Positions 56,701 to 64,000 of a stretch of DNA of 64,000 nucleotides are shown here, piece by piece. Position 1 is the stretch's first letter. Every line of letters begins with the position of its first letter. The position numbers were made by a program, and so were the translations under genes. Origin of the DNA: Psettodes erumei (Eukaryota > Chordata > Actinopteri > Pleuronectiformes > Psettodidae); contig JAFBJZ010000656.1 in assembly GCA_016785225.1 (NCBI GenBank), forward strand, positions 887,001 to 951,000. The letters are read 5' to 3'. A model generated the notes under the pieces. It was not told where the DNA came from, made no database searches, and saw nothing but the letters and a program-made list of their open reading frames with translations.

Positions 56701-59554
56701 AATGGAACAAGTTGTTCTCTGCTGAACAGGGTCAGCTTGTGTCGCTCTTATGAATAATTGATGTACTGGATATTGGCCAAAGTAACGAGGTACCTAATGT
56801 GTATGATTTTATTTCAAGACTGGAAAGTTAGGTGGCTCGAAATAGTACATAATAGCTGAAAAAGTACCTTTTCTTTTTTGTATTGTATCGTGGACAAAGC
56901 ACTGATAGTGTTACGTCCTATGTGAGGTAAATAAACTGAAAATGGGTCAGCTATGACCTGAATGCACACAGACTTTTTTGTTGTTAAGATATATGAAATA
57001 AGGTTAACTAGAATAGTAACTCTGATCCTAGTATAGTACCTCTGATGAATAAAGTTGCAGCCTGTAAAACCAAAAGAGAAAGTTAAAAGCAAAGAAAGTC
57101 GATGGCTGACAGACTAAAAAGCTGTGTAGAGATGAAAAGAACTAAAGAATTTGGTGAAAATTCTCTAACATACAAACTTATTTCATCTATTGTTAATGTA
57201 AAAATATTGATTAGTGTACTTTTAAATTATTTTCTGTGATCTAAGATGGTTGTTTTTATCTCTGTCTTATCTTACAGGGGGTTACAACATCAATGATGTC
57301 ATGTTCTACTGGACCAGAGGAAATGAATCTGTCAGTGGTTTAGACACTCTGCAGCTAGCTCAGTACACAGTGGAGGACCACTACACATCTGTCTCAGAGG
57401 CCATCTATGAAACTGGTAACACTGACATTCAAATCCACTGCGTAATGTTAGTCCCACAGCTATATTAATGTTAGCGGTGCAGTGTCATTAAATAATGTAA
57501 GATTAGAGCCCTTATTGTTTGGACTTCTCATTCACCCCATGTGTTTTCTGCTTCCTTCTGTTCAAAGGCCATTACCCCAAGCTGGTGTTCCACTTTGAGT
57601 TGAAGAGGAGCATTCTGTACTTCATCCTGGAGACCTACGTGCCCTCGAGCCTACTGGTGGTCCTCTCCTGGGTTTCCTTTTGGATTTCCCTGTCCTCTGT
57701 TCCAGCACGTATTTGCATAGGTATGGGTCAAAGCTAACTTTTTTCACTCAAATGTGAAAATTTACTTTTACACTGCACCAACCTTATTAATATATTGTGT
57801 GCAGCTGTCTGCATGCTATTGTCATGAGATAAAGAATCCATGCTGTTTCTCTTTAGTCATCAGTATTTGTTATCTATTACACAGATATAGTAAGAGACTT
57901 TTGCTCTCATCTGAGCACCAATGTTGGTTTGGGCTTGATTTTAGAGGGCTCAGGGTTGAAGAGAGTATCTGTGACACTGCTGTTATCTAATGGGAACATC
58001 CAAACATAGATGTTATGTTGAATTACATCTACCAGTCCTCCAGGGGGCTCAACAGTAAGTTCTCAAAACAAACACAAATACAAAATATCCCATTCCATGG
58101 CACATTGGATGTAAAGGAAGTATTTCAGCAATGCAGATAATGCTAGTAGTCTGTCTTCCTTTACATGTTGTTTTTTGCCTTGAATATGAGTGTATATGCA
58201 AGCATCTCATTTGTTTAATTCTGGAGTACCATCATTGCCATGAGGCTGAACAAACGACAGACAACATACCTACTAAGGTTTATAGGTTGTGGTGAAGACA
58301 TATTTTGACTTTGCAGAGAGCAAGCATAGCTGCTTTCAGTCCATTCTTCTCATCTAACTCTCAGCAAGAAAGCAGATAAACATATTTTCGTAAAAGCATT
58401 TTAAGCACTTCTTCAAATTAGAACATTAAGACAACAACATTAGCACCAGAGATCCACATATGGGAACAGACGAATGAGTGCAGTTATCTGCTGGAAGCTG
58501 CTAGGCTTAGAGCGTGGATGATGTCTTTCACACTGTACTGCTCTGTCTACCTTTGTAGTCAATCGTCTGCTTCACTTTTTAACATAATTACATGCAGTAG
58601 AAAATACTGTAGGTATGTTTTGTCTTTCTGATTCTGATCCATTCTTTTACAAAGTAGATTTTGGGCAGTTGTCCACAGGTTTTGTGGTTGATCAGCGACT
58701 CCACAGTTCACCAGTACTGTAGATCTGTTTTTCTTCTGTGACAGGAGTCACCACAGTGCTGACCATGACCACTCTGATGATGGGAGCACGGACGTCACTG
58801 CCCAATGCCAACTGCTTCATCAAGGCCATTGATGTCTACTTGGGCATCTGCTTCAGCTTTATCTTTGGAGCGCTCATCGAGTATGCTGTGGCCCACTTCT
58901 GCATCCTCTCACACACTGACTCACACATGCTCATGGTGAGACCCCCCTGACTATACTTTCTTGTTACATTGTCATGGTCGTTGTTGTTGTTGTTGTTGTT
59001 GTGGTCACAGTCATTGTCTTCATGATGGTGGTCGTTGTCACTGTCATCACTCCCATCATCATCATCATTATGCCATCATGAGTATTTGAGGTAAGTTGAA
59101 TAGGCACTTCAAGGTTTCCAAATTCAAAGCATCATATTTTGGCTTCCATTTAAAACTCAGTCTGCCTTTTGCTCTCACTCCCCTGCAGTACGGCCACCCA
59201 ATGCACGACCTTGACGATGAAATGAACGGCATCGTCACCACCATTTCCACTCACTCCAACAGAGCCAAGAGACGTAAGGAGCCTGCTGCAACTCCTCCTC
59301 CAGCTCCTGCCTCCACAGAACTCACTGTCAGCCCCTCCAGCCCCTCGGGCAGTGAGCCAAAGCCTGAGGCATCACCCCCAGAGCCCACCAACTGGTGCCT
59401 CACTGTTCTGGCCACTCTTCGCAAAGTGCTCCGCTCCATAAACTGCTGCCATGTGCAGAACCCCCACCACATAGACAACTACTCCAGAGTCACCTTCCCC
59501 CTCTCTTTTGTCATGGTTAACCTGCTCTACTGGACATATTATCTGTACTTCTAG
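29718..59554 (+). CDS. gabrp: GABA-A receptor subunit, pi-like; spliced gene, nine coding exons, 460 aa
   Basis: This is a subunit of a pentameric GABA-gated chloride channel of the plasma membrane. Joining 29718-29770, 48018-48130, 49798-49865, 50613-50830, 53385-53467, 57278-57415, 57568-57720, 58745-58935 and 59189-59554 gives 1383 bases: 460 codons plus stop, with no internal stop and every intron GT-AG. Landmarks are a signal peptide (about 1-23), the extracellular domain (24-238), the Cys-loop Cys158 to Cys172, sequons at Asn100, Asn143 and Asn194, M1 (about 240-264), the PAR motif (270-272) before M2 (to about 291), M3 (about 303-327), a proline-rich loop (about 328-438) and M4 (about 440-460). 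PAR before M2 is the family signature of anion channels. M2, the M2-M3 loop (TSLPNANCFIKAIDVYLGIC) and the YLYF end resemble mammalian pi far more than rho, beta or delta as I recall them. Teleosts also have a zeta subunit that I cannot exclude, so the symbol is tentative although the family is secure. Confidence 0.93.
42597..42645 (+). repeat. (GATA)n microsatellite
   Basis: Interrupted GATA repeats (GATAGATAGATAGAGAGATAGATAG then ATACATATATAGCTAGATAG); best read as the tail of the minus-strand non-LTR fragment. Confidence 0.9.
42597..42915 (-). mobile_element. Non-LTR retrotransposon fragment (L2-like), minus strand
   Basis: On the - strand, 42915-42850 encodes LGVHLNSKLDWSPNTDTVY, a standard late segment of fish L2-type reverse transcriptases, followed by a stop. 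Further on, after a deletion, another frame reads CRNERFRTSFVPTAIK, the end of the protein. The fragment finishes in a TCTA tandem repeat (GATA on the + strand, 42597-42645), the usual tail microsatellite. Confidence 0.8.
43105..43868 (+). mobile_element. Non-LTR retrotransposon (L2-like) with internal deletion, plus strand
   Basis: The first part encodes the region just before and at the start of the reverse transcriptase: ELPNELNIFYAHFDLLNK, then KAAGPDNIPCCLLKTC, NIITGIFEISLSQ and TDTIVPAPKI. The catalytic core is missing. After about 43560 it jumps to the 3' end (LLPPGNQYRSIHCNNARLQN, decayed from the conserved LPSGRRYRS and ARFRNSF-type segment), and ends with TTGCACAATAATAATTGAATTGACTCTTGAA. 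It is non-functional. Confidence 0.8.
44590..44835 (+). repeat. Widespread teleost interspersed repeat
   Basis: The sequence CATTCATCCATTTACTC, GGGCTGGAGATTATCCCAGC, CAACCTGGACAGGTTG, CATCACTGGGCTAACA, TTCACACCTACAGGCCATT and GTGGGAGGAAACC occurs in the same order as in a very common fish dispersed repeat that I recall from many loci. I am not sure of its class. It is diverged, hence old. Confidence 0.75.
46311..46790 (+). repeat. Widespread teleost interspersed repeat (second type)
   Basis: The order AATATTGGATGGCTTTCCATGAAATTTGGT, ATATTCATGTTCCCC, TCAGCTGTACTTTGTGTT, ACCAAATGTCAGTAGGTTAACAC, CAGCATGTTAACGTTGTCATT and GCCTCACAGAGCTGCTAGCA matches a common percomorph repeat. Its class is not known to me. 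A short AAATAAATGAATAAGTAA run expanded inside it near 46660-46690. No coding content. Confidence 0.75.
48018..48130 (+). CDS. gabrp: Exon 2: N-terminal start of the extracellular domain
   Basis: The acceptor is TTCTCAG at 48017 and the donor GTAAGG at 48131; the 113-base exon runs from phase 2 to phase 1. It encodes residues 19-55, from Leu-Leu-Glu to Phe-Phe-Asp. The segment GYNKYLRPFFD is the conserved start of the GABA-A ligand domain (Y-x-LRP). The acidic and lysine-rich segment before it (about 28-33) is the variable N-terminal region. Confidence 0.9.
48131..49797 (+). other. gabrp: Intron 2 of the receptor gene
   Basis: A 1.67 kb GT-AG intron in phase 1. It contains a short ATATATACACACACAC microsatellite near 48860-48890. 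Nothing else is recognisable. Confidence 0.85.
49798..49865 (+). CDS. gabrp: Exon 3: first beta strand of the ligand domain
   Basis: This 68-base exon, a size typical of this position in GABA-A subunit genes, lies between acceptor TTTGTAG and donor GTAAGA. It completes Asn56 and encodes residues 57-78, including the family motif SLDIASIDTISEINM. Confidence 0.93.
49866..50612 (+). other. gabrp: Intron 3 of the receptor gene
   Basis: A 747-base phase-0 intron with a 22-base TA dinucleotide run at 50316-50337 and an A-rich stretch before 50470. No further feature seen. Confidence 0.85.
50316..50337 (+). repeat. (TA)n microsatellite
   Basis: Uninterrupted TA dinucleotides in intron 3 of the receptor gene. 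Confidence 0.95.
50613..50830 (+). CDS. gabrp: Exon 4: core of the ligand-binding domain
   Basis: A 218-base exon between acceptor CCTGCAG and donor GTGGGA, encoding residues 79-150 plus two bases of Arg151. It holds the YTATIFLRQRW block, the WVPDTF loop A region, KKSFLHDIT and the glycosylation sequons at Asn100 (NKS) and Asn143 (NGT). The donor is weaker than the others in this gene; a frame runs six codons past it (W-D-N-G-Q) to a TAA. Confidence 0.95.
50831..53384 (+). other. gabrp: Intron 4 of the receptor gene
   Basis: A 2.55 kb phase-2 intron. A 98-codon open frame at 52524-52820 has no recognised motif and no strong flanking splice sites in the right phase, so it is not called as an exon. 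Confidence 0.85.
53385..53467 (+). CDS. gabrp: Exon 5: Cys-loop exon
   Basis: The 83-base exon, the canonical size for this exon in the family, runs from acceptor TTTTCTTAG to donor GTAAGC. It encodes residues 152-178. Cys158 and Cys172 with 13 residues between them form the signature disulphide loop, with the MDLTKYPMDKQTC core. The phase-1 end gives Trp179 across the junction. Confidence 0.97.
53631..53710 (+). repeat. Compound microsatellite (GT)26(GA)14
   Basis: A perfect GT run of 52 bases passes directly into a GA run of 28 bases, preceded by an interrupted TGTGTGTACGTGTC. It lies in intron 5, about 160 bases downstream of the Cys-loop exon donor. Confidence 0.97.
56022..56064 (+). mobile_element. 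Retroelement-type 3' tail with TCTA repeat
   Basis: TTCCCTTCAGGGATGAATAAAG followed by a TCTA tandem repeat is the usual 3' end of a fish non-LTR element family. No reverse transcriptase remains were recognised immediately upstream, so this is a severely 5'-truncated copy within intron 5. Confidence 0.6.
57278..57415 (+). CDS. gabrp: Exon 6: loops F and C side of the ligand domain
   Basis: A 138-base exon, again the family's usual size, between CTTACAG and donor GTAACA. It encodes residues 180-224 (GYNINDVMFYWTRGN and on) with a sequon at Asn194. It ends in the variable loop C region before the G-x-Y-P-K-L strand of exon 7. The donor and acceptor phases (1 and 1) match the neighbouring exons. 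Confidence 0.95.
57568..57720 (+). CDS. gabrp: Exon 7: pre-M1 strand, M1 and start of M2
   Basis: A 153-base exon separated from exon 6 by an intron of only 152 bases. It encodes residues 226-275: the strand HYPKLVFHFELKRS, M1 with the conserved ETYVPS and WVSFWIS segments, and VPARICI leading into M2. Pro-Ala-Arg at 270-272 is the anion-selectivity signature of GABA and glycine receptors. The donor is GTATGG. Confidence 0.97.
57721..58744 (+). other. gabrp: Intron 7 of the receptor gene
   Basis: A 1.02 kb phase-1 GT-AG intron. I see no repeat or exon in it. Intron 6 (57416-57567, 152 bases) and intron 8 (58936-59188, 253 bases) are short and contain only simple repeats in intron 8. Confidence 0.85.
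58745..58935 (+). CDS. gabrp: Exon 8: M2, M2-M3 loop and M3
   Basis: A 191-base exon between acceptor TGTGACAG and donor GTGAGA, encoding residues 277-339. It carries the pore-lining GVTTVLTMTTLMMGAR, with Thr at 6' and Leu at 9', and the pi-like M2-M3 loop TSLPNANCFIK. M3 reaches EYAVAHF. A TGT-repeat and a CAT-repeat follow just inside intron 8. Confidence 0.97.
58978..59070 (+). repeat. Trinucleotide repeats (GTT)n and (CAT)n in intron 8
   Basis: A GTT run at about 58980-59003 is followed by GTCATTGTC-type imperfect triplets and a CAT run at about 59056-59068. They occupy much of the 253-base intron 8. Confidence 0.85.
59189..59554 (+). CDS. gabrp: Exon 9: cytoplasmic loop, M4 and stop codon
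   Basis: The acceptor is CCCCTGCAG at 59188 and the frame is open to TAG at 59552-59554, giving residues 340-460. The M3-M4 loop has an acidic start (HDLDDEMN), a basic patch (NRAKRRK) and a low-complexity Pro/Ser/Ala/Glu tract of about 40 residues. It is followed by a conserved stretch QNPHHIDNYSRVTFPL and M4. The protein ends YWTYYLYF, as pi-type subunits end directly after M4. Confidence 0.95.
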   Translation, partial: YGHPMHDLDDEMNGIVTTISTHSNRAKRRKEPAATPPPAPASTELTVSPSSPSGSEPKPEASPPEPTNWCLTVLATLRKVLRSINCCHVQNPHHIDNYSRVTFPLSFVMVNLLYWTYYLYF

Positions 59555-62230
59555 CATTTGCTCGAGTGCAGCATGTGTCTCAGAGAGTGTGAGACAGAGA
59601 GTGTATGTAGACAAGAAGTGTACTTTACTGTATGTGCTATTTAGGAGTGTTCCGAGATGAGTGAGTATAATTTCTACATTGGAGTTCATGAGCGACTTAG
59701 TGTACTCATATGGGGTTGTTTTTTGGGGGGAATTATGCTTATGATTACAGCTCCATTTTTTTATAATAACATGTACTCTAATAAGTCATTGCTGCTTTAC
59801 TTAAAATAGTAGGTCAAGCTGATATTGGCGAGATTTGATAAATTCTGATATGCCTTGACATGAAAATAACATTGCTTACAAGGTGAAAAATGTCCAGTCT
59901 GTCGCTTTCTTGCAATTGTAAATTTATTTTAAATGTATCATTGTGCAGAGTTTTACTGTCTGACTTGGAGAAGATGGAGCTGTAATTCAAGGCTTTGTGA
60001 CGAAGCGGGAGCAAAAGCCTGCTCCACTGTGATTCTCTGGTTGTGATGGATTGATCATTGATACTTTACAATTTCATTTTCCATTCCTGCCCTGCAGGTA
60101 CAGCATTTAAAGTTGAAAAAGGAAAAAAAAAACTTTACAGAAGGGGTATGAGAAAGAGAAAGTATGGAGCTGGAAAAATAACTCAACAAGGGAGTGTGTA
60201 ATAAAACTCTAAACTAGTCTCCCAAGGACGATCATTTCTGCCTGCTGTTGAGATCTCTCTTTCTTCTGTGTCCTTCTGTGAGTTATTTTTAATTCAGAGA
60301 GCAATACTGTGTCTCTTTGCCTGCTTTATTTTTTTCCACTGACACTATAAATGTAGTGGCCTTTGAACCCTTCAGCTGTAATGTGGAAGTCTGGCCACCA
60401 TCAACAGTATTATAGCATTTGTCATCACACAAATCTGCCCCGCTGTCTCATAACACACCTAGCTATCGGAACTCCTTTTCACATTAAATAAATAAAAGCC
60501 TACATTATAAGATTAATGATCAGGTTAATAAATAGTGTTAACTCAATATGTTCATTTTTAAATTTTGTGATTTAATGGCATTGGAATATCAATGTCATTG
60601 CCAGGATGTGCTACAATTGAGGTATCACTCCTTTTCTCAGTTTTTAAAGCTGTTGTGTTCTGCTTTGTGAGTGTGAAAAGTGTTGCAGTTCAGGTGATTC
60701 AGTATGTTTGCTGCCAGTGATGTGAACCAAAGAACCAAAGATTCCAATTTGATTTAACCAATCTTCTTCCCCTTAACTCTTCAACTAGGAGATTTTGATT
60801 GCATTTTCAAATGTTAATGTCATATTTGGAAGTATTCTGAAATAGCATGCAGTCAATGAGCGGATGATCATGACATGTCATATTTCAGATGGACAAACAG
60901 GATTTGGTTGAACAACAGAGATGCATGTTTATTTATTGCTGTATTCAGTATTGCTGTGACAATTACTCATTTAAATGGAAGCTGAATTTAACAGTCCATT
61001 TAGCCATAATACAAGTCACAGTATTCCATTTTGAAGAACTACCTTTCAATGTGTATTGAACATAATGCAAGCTAAATTGATATCTATTTATACTCCATTG
61101 CCTTTTAAACAGTTTATGTTCATATTTTAGCAGCATTGGTTTTCATGTTTTAGTCTATTTCAAAATATGCCATCAACTGCCAAACTTTCTGACTGCTGTC
61201 TTTGCCTGCCGACAATAGAAAAGTAGGGTTTACTTTAGTTTCTGTTCTTCCTGCATGATTATCAAATGTAACTTTTGGTTTATTCTACTCTGTTAGATTT
61301 TTTTTGGTTGAACGTGATGGAGAAGAATCGTCATAAAATGCTCAGCTGGGGCTATTGAGAGGATTAAATGTATATTTTGATTGTTAATGATGCCATTCTG
61401 ATTTTGGGGCTCATCTGGGTCCAACAGTGCAAGATGTTCAAAGTTCTGTTCTTATTTTTAGTTATTTGAACTTTATTCTTTGAAAGGATGAGTGATCAGT
61501 GACAGTGTTAATTTGCCAGTGACGGAGCTGTGTCTGCTCTGTAGATGTCGTGAGCACTGATCCGTTGAAAAGGTTAACGTGATAACACACAGTCAGACAC
61601 ACTGTCAGGTTTTTTTACAATATTGCACCCTGGTTGTAGTTTTGATAGTGATCTTCTCAATAAATAGTACAAGAAATGAATGCCATGATGGAGCCAAAGA
61701 ACCACAAGAGCAACCATCAAAGCTTTCTGTCAGGGTGGATGCAAAGAGAACGTTTTCGTCGCCCATTGATGAAGGTCCATACTCAAGGCTTAAAAGTAGT
61801 CCTATGGCTCCACAGTCACAGCAACATTACCAGGGCTGGTTTGCTCTGAATGGACGGCATTTTGGAAATCTACCAATGCTCAAGGAAGATGTGAACATTA
61901 CAGAATGAAAGTTATGAAACAGAGCATTGCGTGCAACATTGCTACGACTTATATGAAGCAACTTTTCAGAAAATATGGGCAACAGAAAATACTGCTGGAC
62001 TGCCCTGTCTTTTCCTGTTGTGACATGTAAAATATTGCCTCAAGGTGACGTTGGCTATAAACCTCACAGTTCCTTGGACATCTTCATGTGAAATGTATTT
62101 ATATACTGTAATACCATGTTAATATAGGCATTGGTTTGCTTAACCTGTTGTACATAAATAGTAACACTATGCATGTTTATTTGTTGTAAGAATATGAATG
62201 ATAGCAATAAAAGAGGTTTAATGTGTGTTG
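59555..62230 (+). other. gabrp: Probable 3' untranslated region of the receptor gene
   Basis: About 2.7 kb of AT-rich sequence follows the stop codon. Candidate polyadenylation signals AATAAA occur at 60200, 60487, 60491 and 62206. The last, in AGCAATAAAAGAGG, is followed by TGTGTTGTTG-rich sequence and is a plausible distal end; the 60.2-60.5 kb signals could give shorter forms. An unexplained open frame (61579-61908) lies inside it. Extent is inferred, not shown. Confidence 0.45.
62206..62211 (+). terminator. Candidate distal polyadenylation signal AATAAA
   Basis: A canonical hexamer followed within 30 bases by a GT-rich stretch (TGTGTGTTGTTG), the usual layout of a cleavage site. It would end the receptor transcript or a transcript using the 61.6 kb open frame. 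Confidence 0.4.
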
Positions 62231-62534
62231 TTGACACTTTTTACATTTGGTTTATTGGGGATGTGATATTAGCTTGTTAAGGTGACATCATAACTCGATG
62301 AAATGGTTTTTAAATGTGGCTGGTGTCTAGAATTTAAATTAGGCATATAGCAGATTACACCAGTTTGCCCTGCAGACATGCAAACGTCTGTTTGTGTATT
62401 GCAGATGTTAGGGCAACAGTGTCCCAATGGGAGGGGTGGAGAATGTGAGTTTTTATTCCCTGTAGCACCATTAACTCTGAGTCAGCAGAATATAAAATGA
62501 GGATATGATCTGAGATCATCATAAAGTATAACCC

Positions 62535-62569
<35 letters not shown>

Positions 62570-63109
62570 GTACATTTCATAGTTAAGTTCTGTAATGTGC
62601 TTTCTTTCAAAGATGTACCTTACGGCTTTGCTCTCTGTTGGTTCCAAGTGGAAAAAAGTAATTGAATTTTACAAAAATGTATTTATTACTGCAAAATATG
62701 TAATATGAACTAAATGCAGTCCAATTAAAATGGTTAAAAAACAAGTATTTGAAACTGTAACTAAAGAGTCTGCATGTTGTTTCCACATATATACAAATAA
62801 GAATATGTAAAGAAAATTCTTACTTCATTTATTGAATATAATGTATTACTGTATATAAAGACAGTGTTTTATGGTATATATTAACCATATTTACATCAGT
62901 TACAAGACAACAGCAATCAATAAAAGGAGGGGCTGGGGAACCTCCAGCTTCTGGCTGTGTACCGCCCGTGAGTAAGTTTGGTCCAGCCCCTGATACAATT
63001 CATGTATATTAATGTGTAAAAAGCAAAATCAAAAATACACACAAAAACACAACACTAATTCTTTTCTGGGATAAATTAAAATGACCTAAAAGAGAAGTAT
63101 TACACTAAC
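62231..63109. other. Gene-free spacer between receptor gene and next CpG cluster
   Basis: AT-rich spacer holding the CA microsatellite. No exon recognised. Confidence 0.6.
62536..62568 (+). repeat. (CA)n microsatellite
   Basis: A perfect CA run after a short poly-C stretch (ACCCCCCACACA), just beyond the probable end of the receptor transcript. Confidence 0.97.
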
Positions 63110-63960
63110 ATGTCCTTCGGTGTGGCTGGTTCCAGCTGTACATGTATCCGGTCAGTCAGGGTGAACGCGGCATTACGTAGCTGTCACGTGTCATCGCTGG
63201 ACGCACGTCAGTGGAGCTCCAGACAGCTAGAGTGTCCCGCGCTTTTCAAGAGAAACGTTCAAGTAAAACTCAAGCCTGCGAACCTGGTTGGCGGGGGCGC
63301 AGTCACGGCAAAGATAAAGCCAAATCTCTGGCGTCGTTACAGTCGGACACATGCCGAACTGGCTGAGTTTCAAGGATAAATACTCCTGGGTACAGTTAGC
63401 GCTCTTTGGCGGAGCTTGCGGCGAGACCACAGTTTCGAGCTGGTTGAAAAATGCAGGAATTTGGGGAAAATGCAGGTAAGGTTTGCGGTGAGCGAGCTAA
63501 CGGCTAACAAACTGAAACGTTGCTGTCGCTGTGGAGGTGTGAGCACCAGAAAGGCTGAAACTATTCCCATGTGCTTGGTATGAAGGAGTACCACCGTGGA
63601 TATTCCTGCTGTTCTCTGTCATCAATGTGCTGGCGAGTGTGCGGGACTCATTCAGACATTTAACTGGAGCATTCCGCACATGAAAAGAATGGATATGTTT
63701 GCTATGCCGTTTGAAGTGTTGACAACCTGCAACATGAAACTATTGAGCATCCTCGCTCCACTTCTATAAACTTTGCACGTCCAGAGGATTTCCCTCTTAC
63801 AAGGAGAAAAACACGAAAGTTTGCTTCTCTTTGGAACAACCTACTGCTGTGAGCAGCTCTTTTTAAAACGGCGTCATCCTGGATCGCCATCACTACCGTC
63901 TGTCTTCAGACGCCTCGCCAAAGAGAAACAGCTCCAACCATGGCGTCAGAGAGGTTGGTG
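63110..63960. promoter_or_regulatory. CpG-dense cluster at right edge, probable promoter and 5' end of next gene
   Basis: CpG density rises sharply from about 63150 (GAACGCGGCATTACG, GGCGGGGGCGCAGTCACGG, GGCGGAGCTTGCGGCGAG). A consensus donor, ATGCAG|GTAAGG, sits at 63475/63476 on the + strand. Two ATGs could use it: 63351 (frame MPNWLSFKDKYSWVQLALFG and on, ending in phase 2) and 63451 (MQEFGENA, phase 1). Another ATG in a strong context (CCAACCATGG) is at 63940. Which is used, and the gene's identity, cannot be decided because the rest lies beyond the window. Confidence 0.45.
63351..63475 (+). CDS. Possible partial first coding exon of a downstream gene
   Basis: An open frame from ATG 63351 runs 41 codons plus two bases to the strong donor CAG|GTAAGG; reading through the donor gives a stop at once (AGG TAA). 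It is within the CpG cluster. The start context (gacacATGc) is weak, and the frame matches no family I recognise, so it may instead be 5' untranslated sequence. Confidence 0.2.
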
Positions 63961-64000
63961 TGATATACATGTGTCCAAGCATGTTGTAACATTGTAAATG

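Larger units (their letters stand above)
53468..57277 (+). other. gabrp: Intron 5 of the receptor gene
   Basis: A 3.8 kb phase-1 intron. It holds a long compound GT/GA microsatellite 160 bases after the donor and a retroelement-type 3' tail ending in TCTA repeats at 56022-56064. Confidence 0.85.

Overview
This is a vertebrate, almost certainly teleost fish, nuclear window. It is intron-rich and AT-leaning, CpG is depleted outside two short clusters, and it carries fossils of fish-type repeats: Tc1/mariner, piggyBac, L2/Rex1-type non-LTR elements, two common teleost interspersed repeats and many microsatellites. I see no operon, CRISPR array or other prokaryotic structure. Most open frames in the window are chance frames.

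The one gene I can build with confidence is a nine-exon Cys-loop receptor gene on the + strand. It encodes a GABA-A receptor subunit of the pi-like (GABRP/teleost pi-zeta) type. The start codon is at 29718 and the stop codon ends at 59554. All eight introns are GT-AG and all phases match, giving a 460-residue protein. It has a signal peptide, an extracellular ligand domain with a C-x13-C loop, a PAR anion-channel signature before M2, M1 to M3, a short proline-rich cytoplasmic loop, and M4 ending next to the stop codon. Intron 1 is about 18 kb. The 3' untranslated region probably runs to a polyadenylation signal near 62206.

Region by region: 1-15.95 kb is gene-poor, with a decayed Tc1/mariner element at 2.75-3.56 kb and paired degenerate hexamer arrays at 7.55-7.99 kb. 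A non-LTR 3' end with its typical tail lies at 15.95-17.14 kb. A CpG cluster at 20.67-21.24 kb contains an unassigned open frame of coding-like composition that ends at a good splice donor; it may be an orphan exon, a promoter or both. An internally deleted piggyBac element lies at 22.95-23.82 kb. The receptor gene fills 29.7-62.2 kb. Its first intron holds two oppositely oriented non-LTR fragments (42.6-43.9 kb) and two widespread fish repeats (44.6 and 46.3 kb). A second CpG cluster at 63.1-63.95 kb looks like the promoter and first exon of the next gene.

I did not find an undescribed biological system. The parts most worth a second look are the orphan CpG-rich frame at 20.7 kb, the open frame inside the receptor 3' UTR at 61.6 kb, and whether the receptor is orthologous to mammalian pi or is the teleost zeta subunit.
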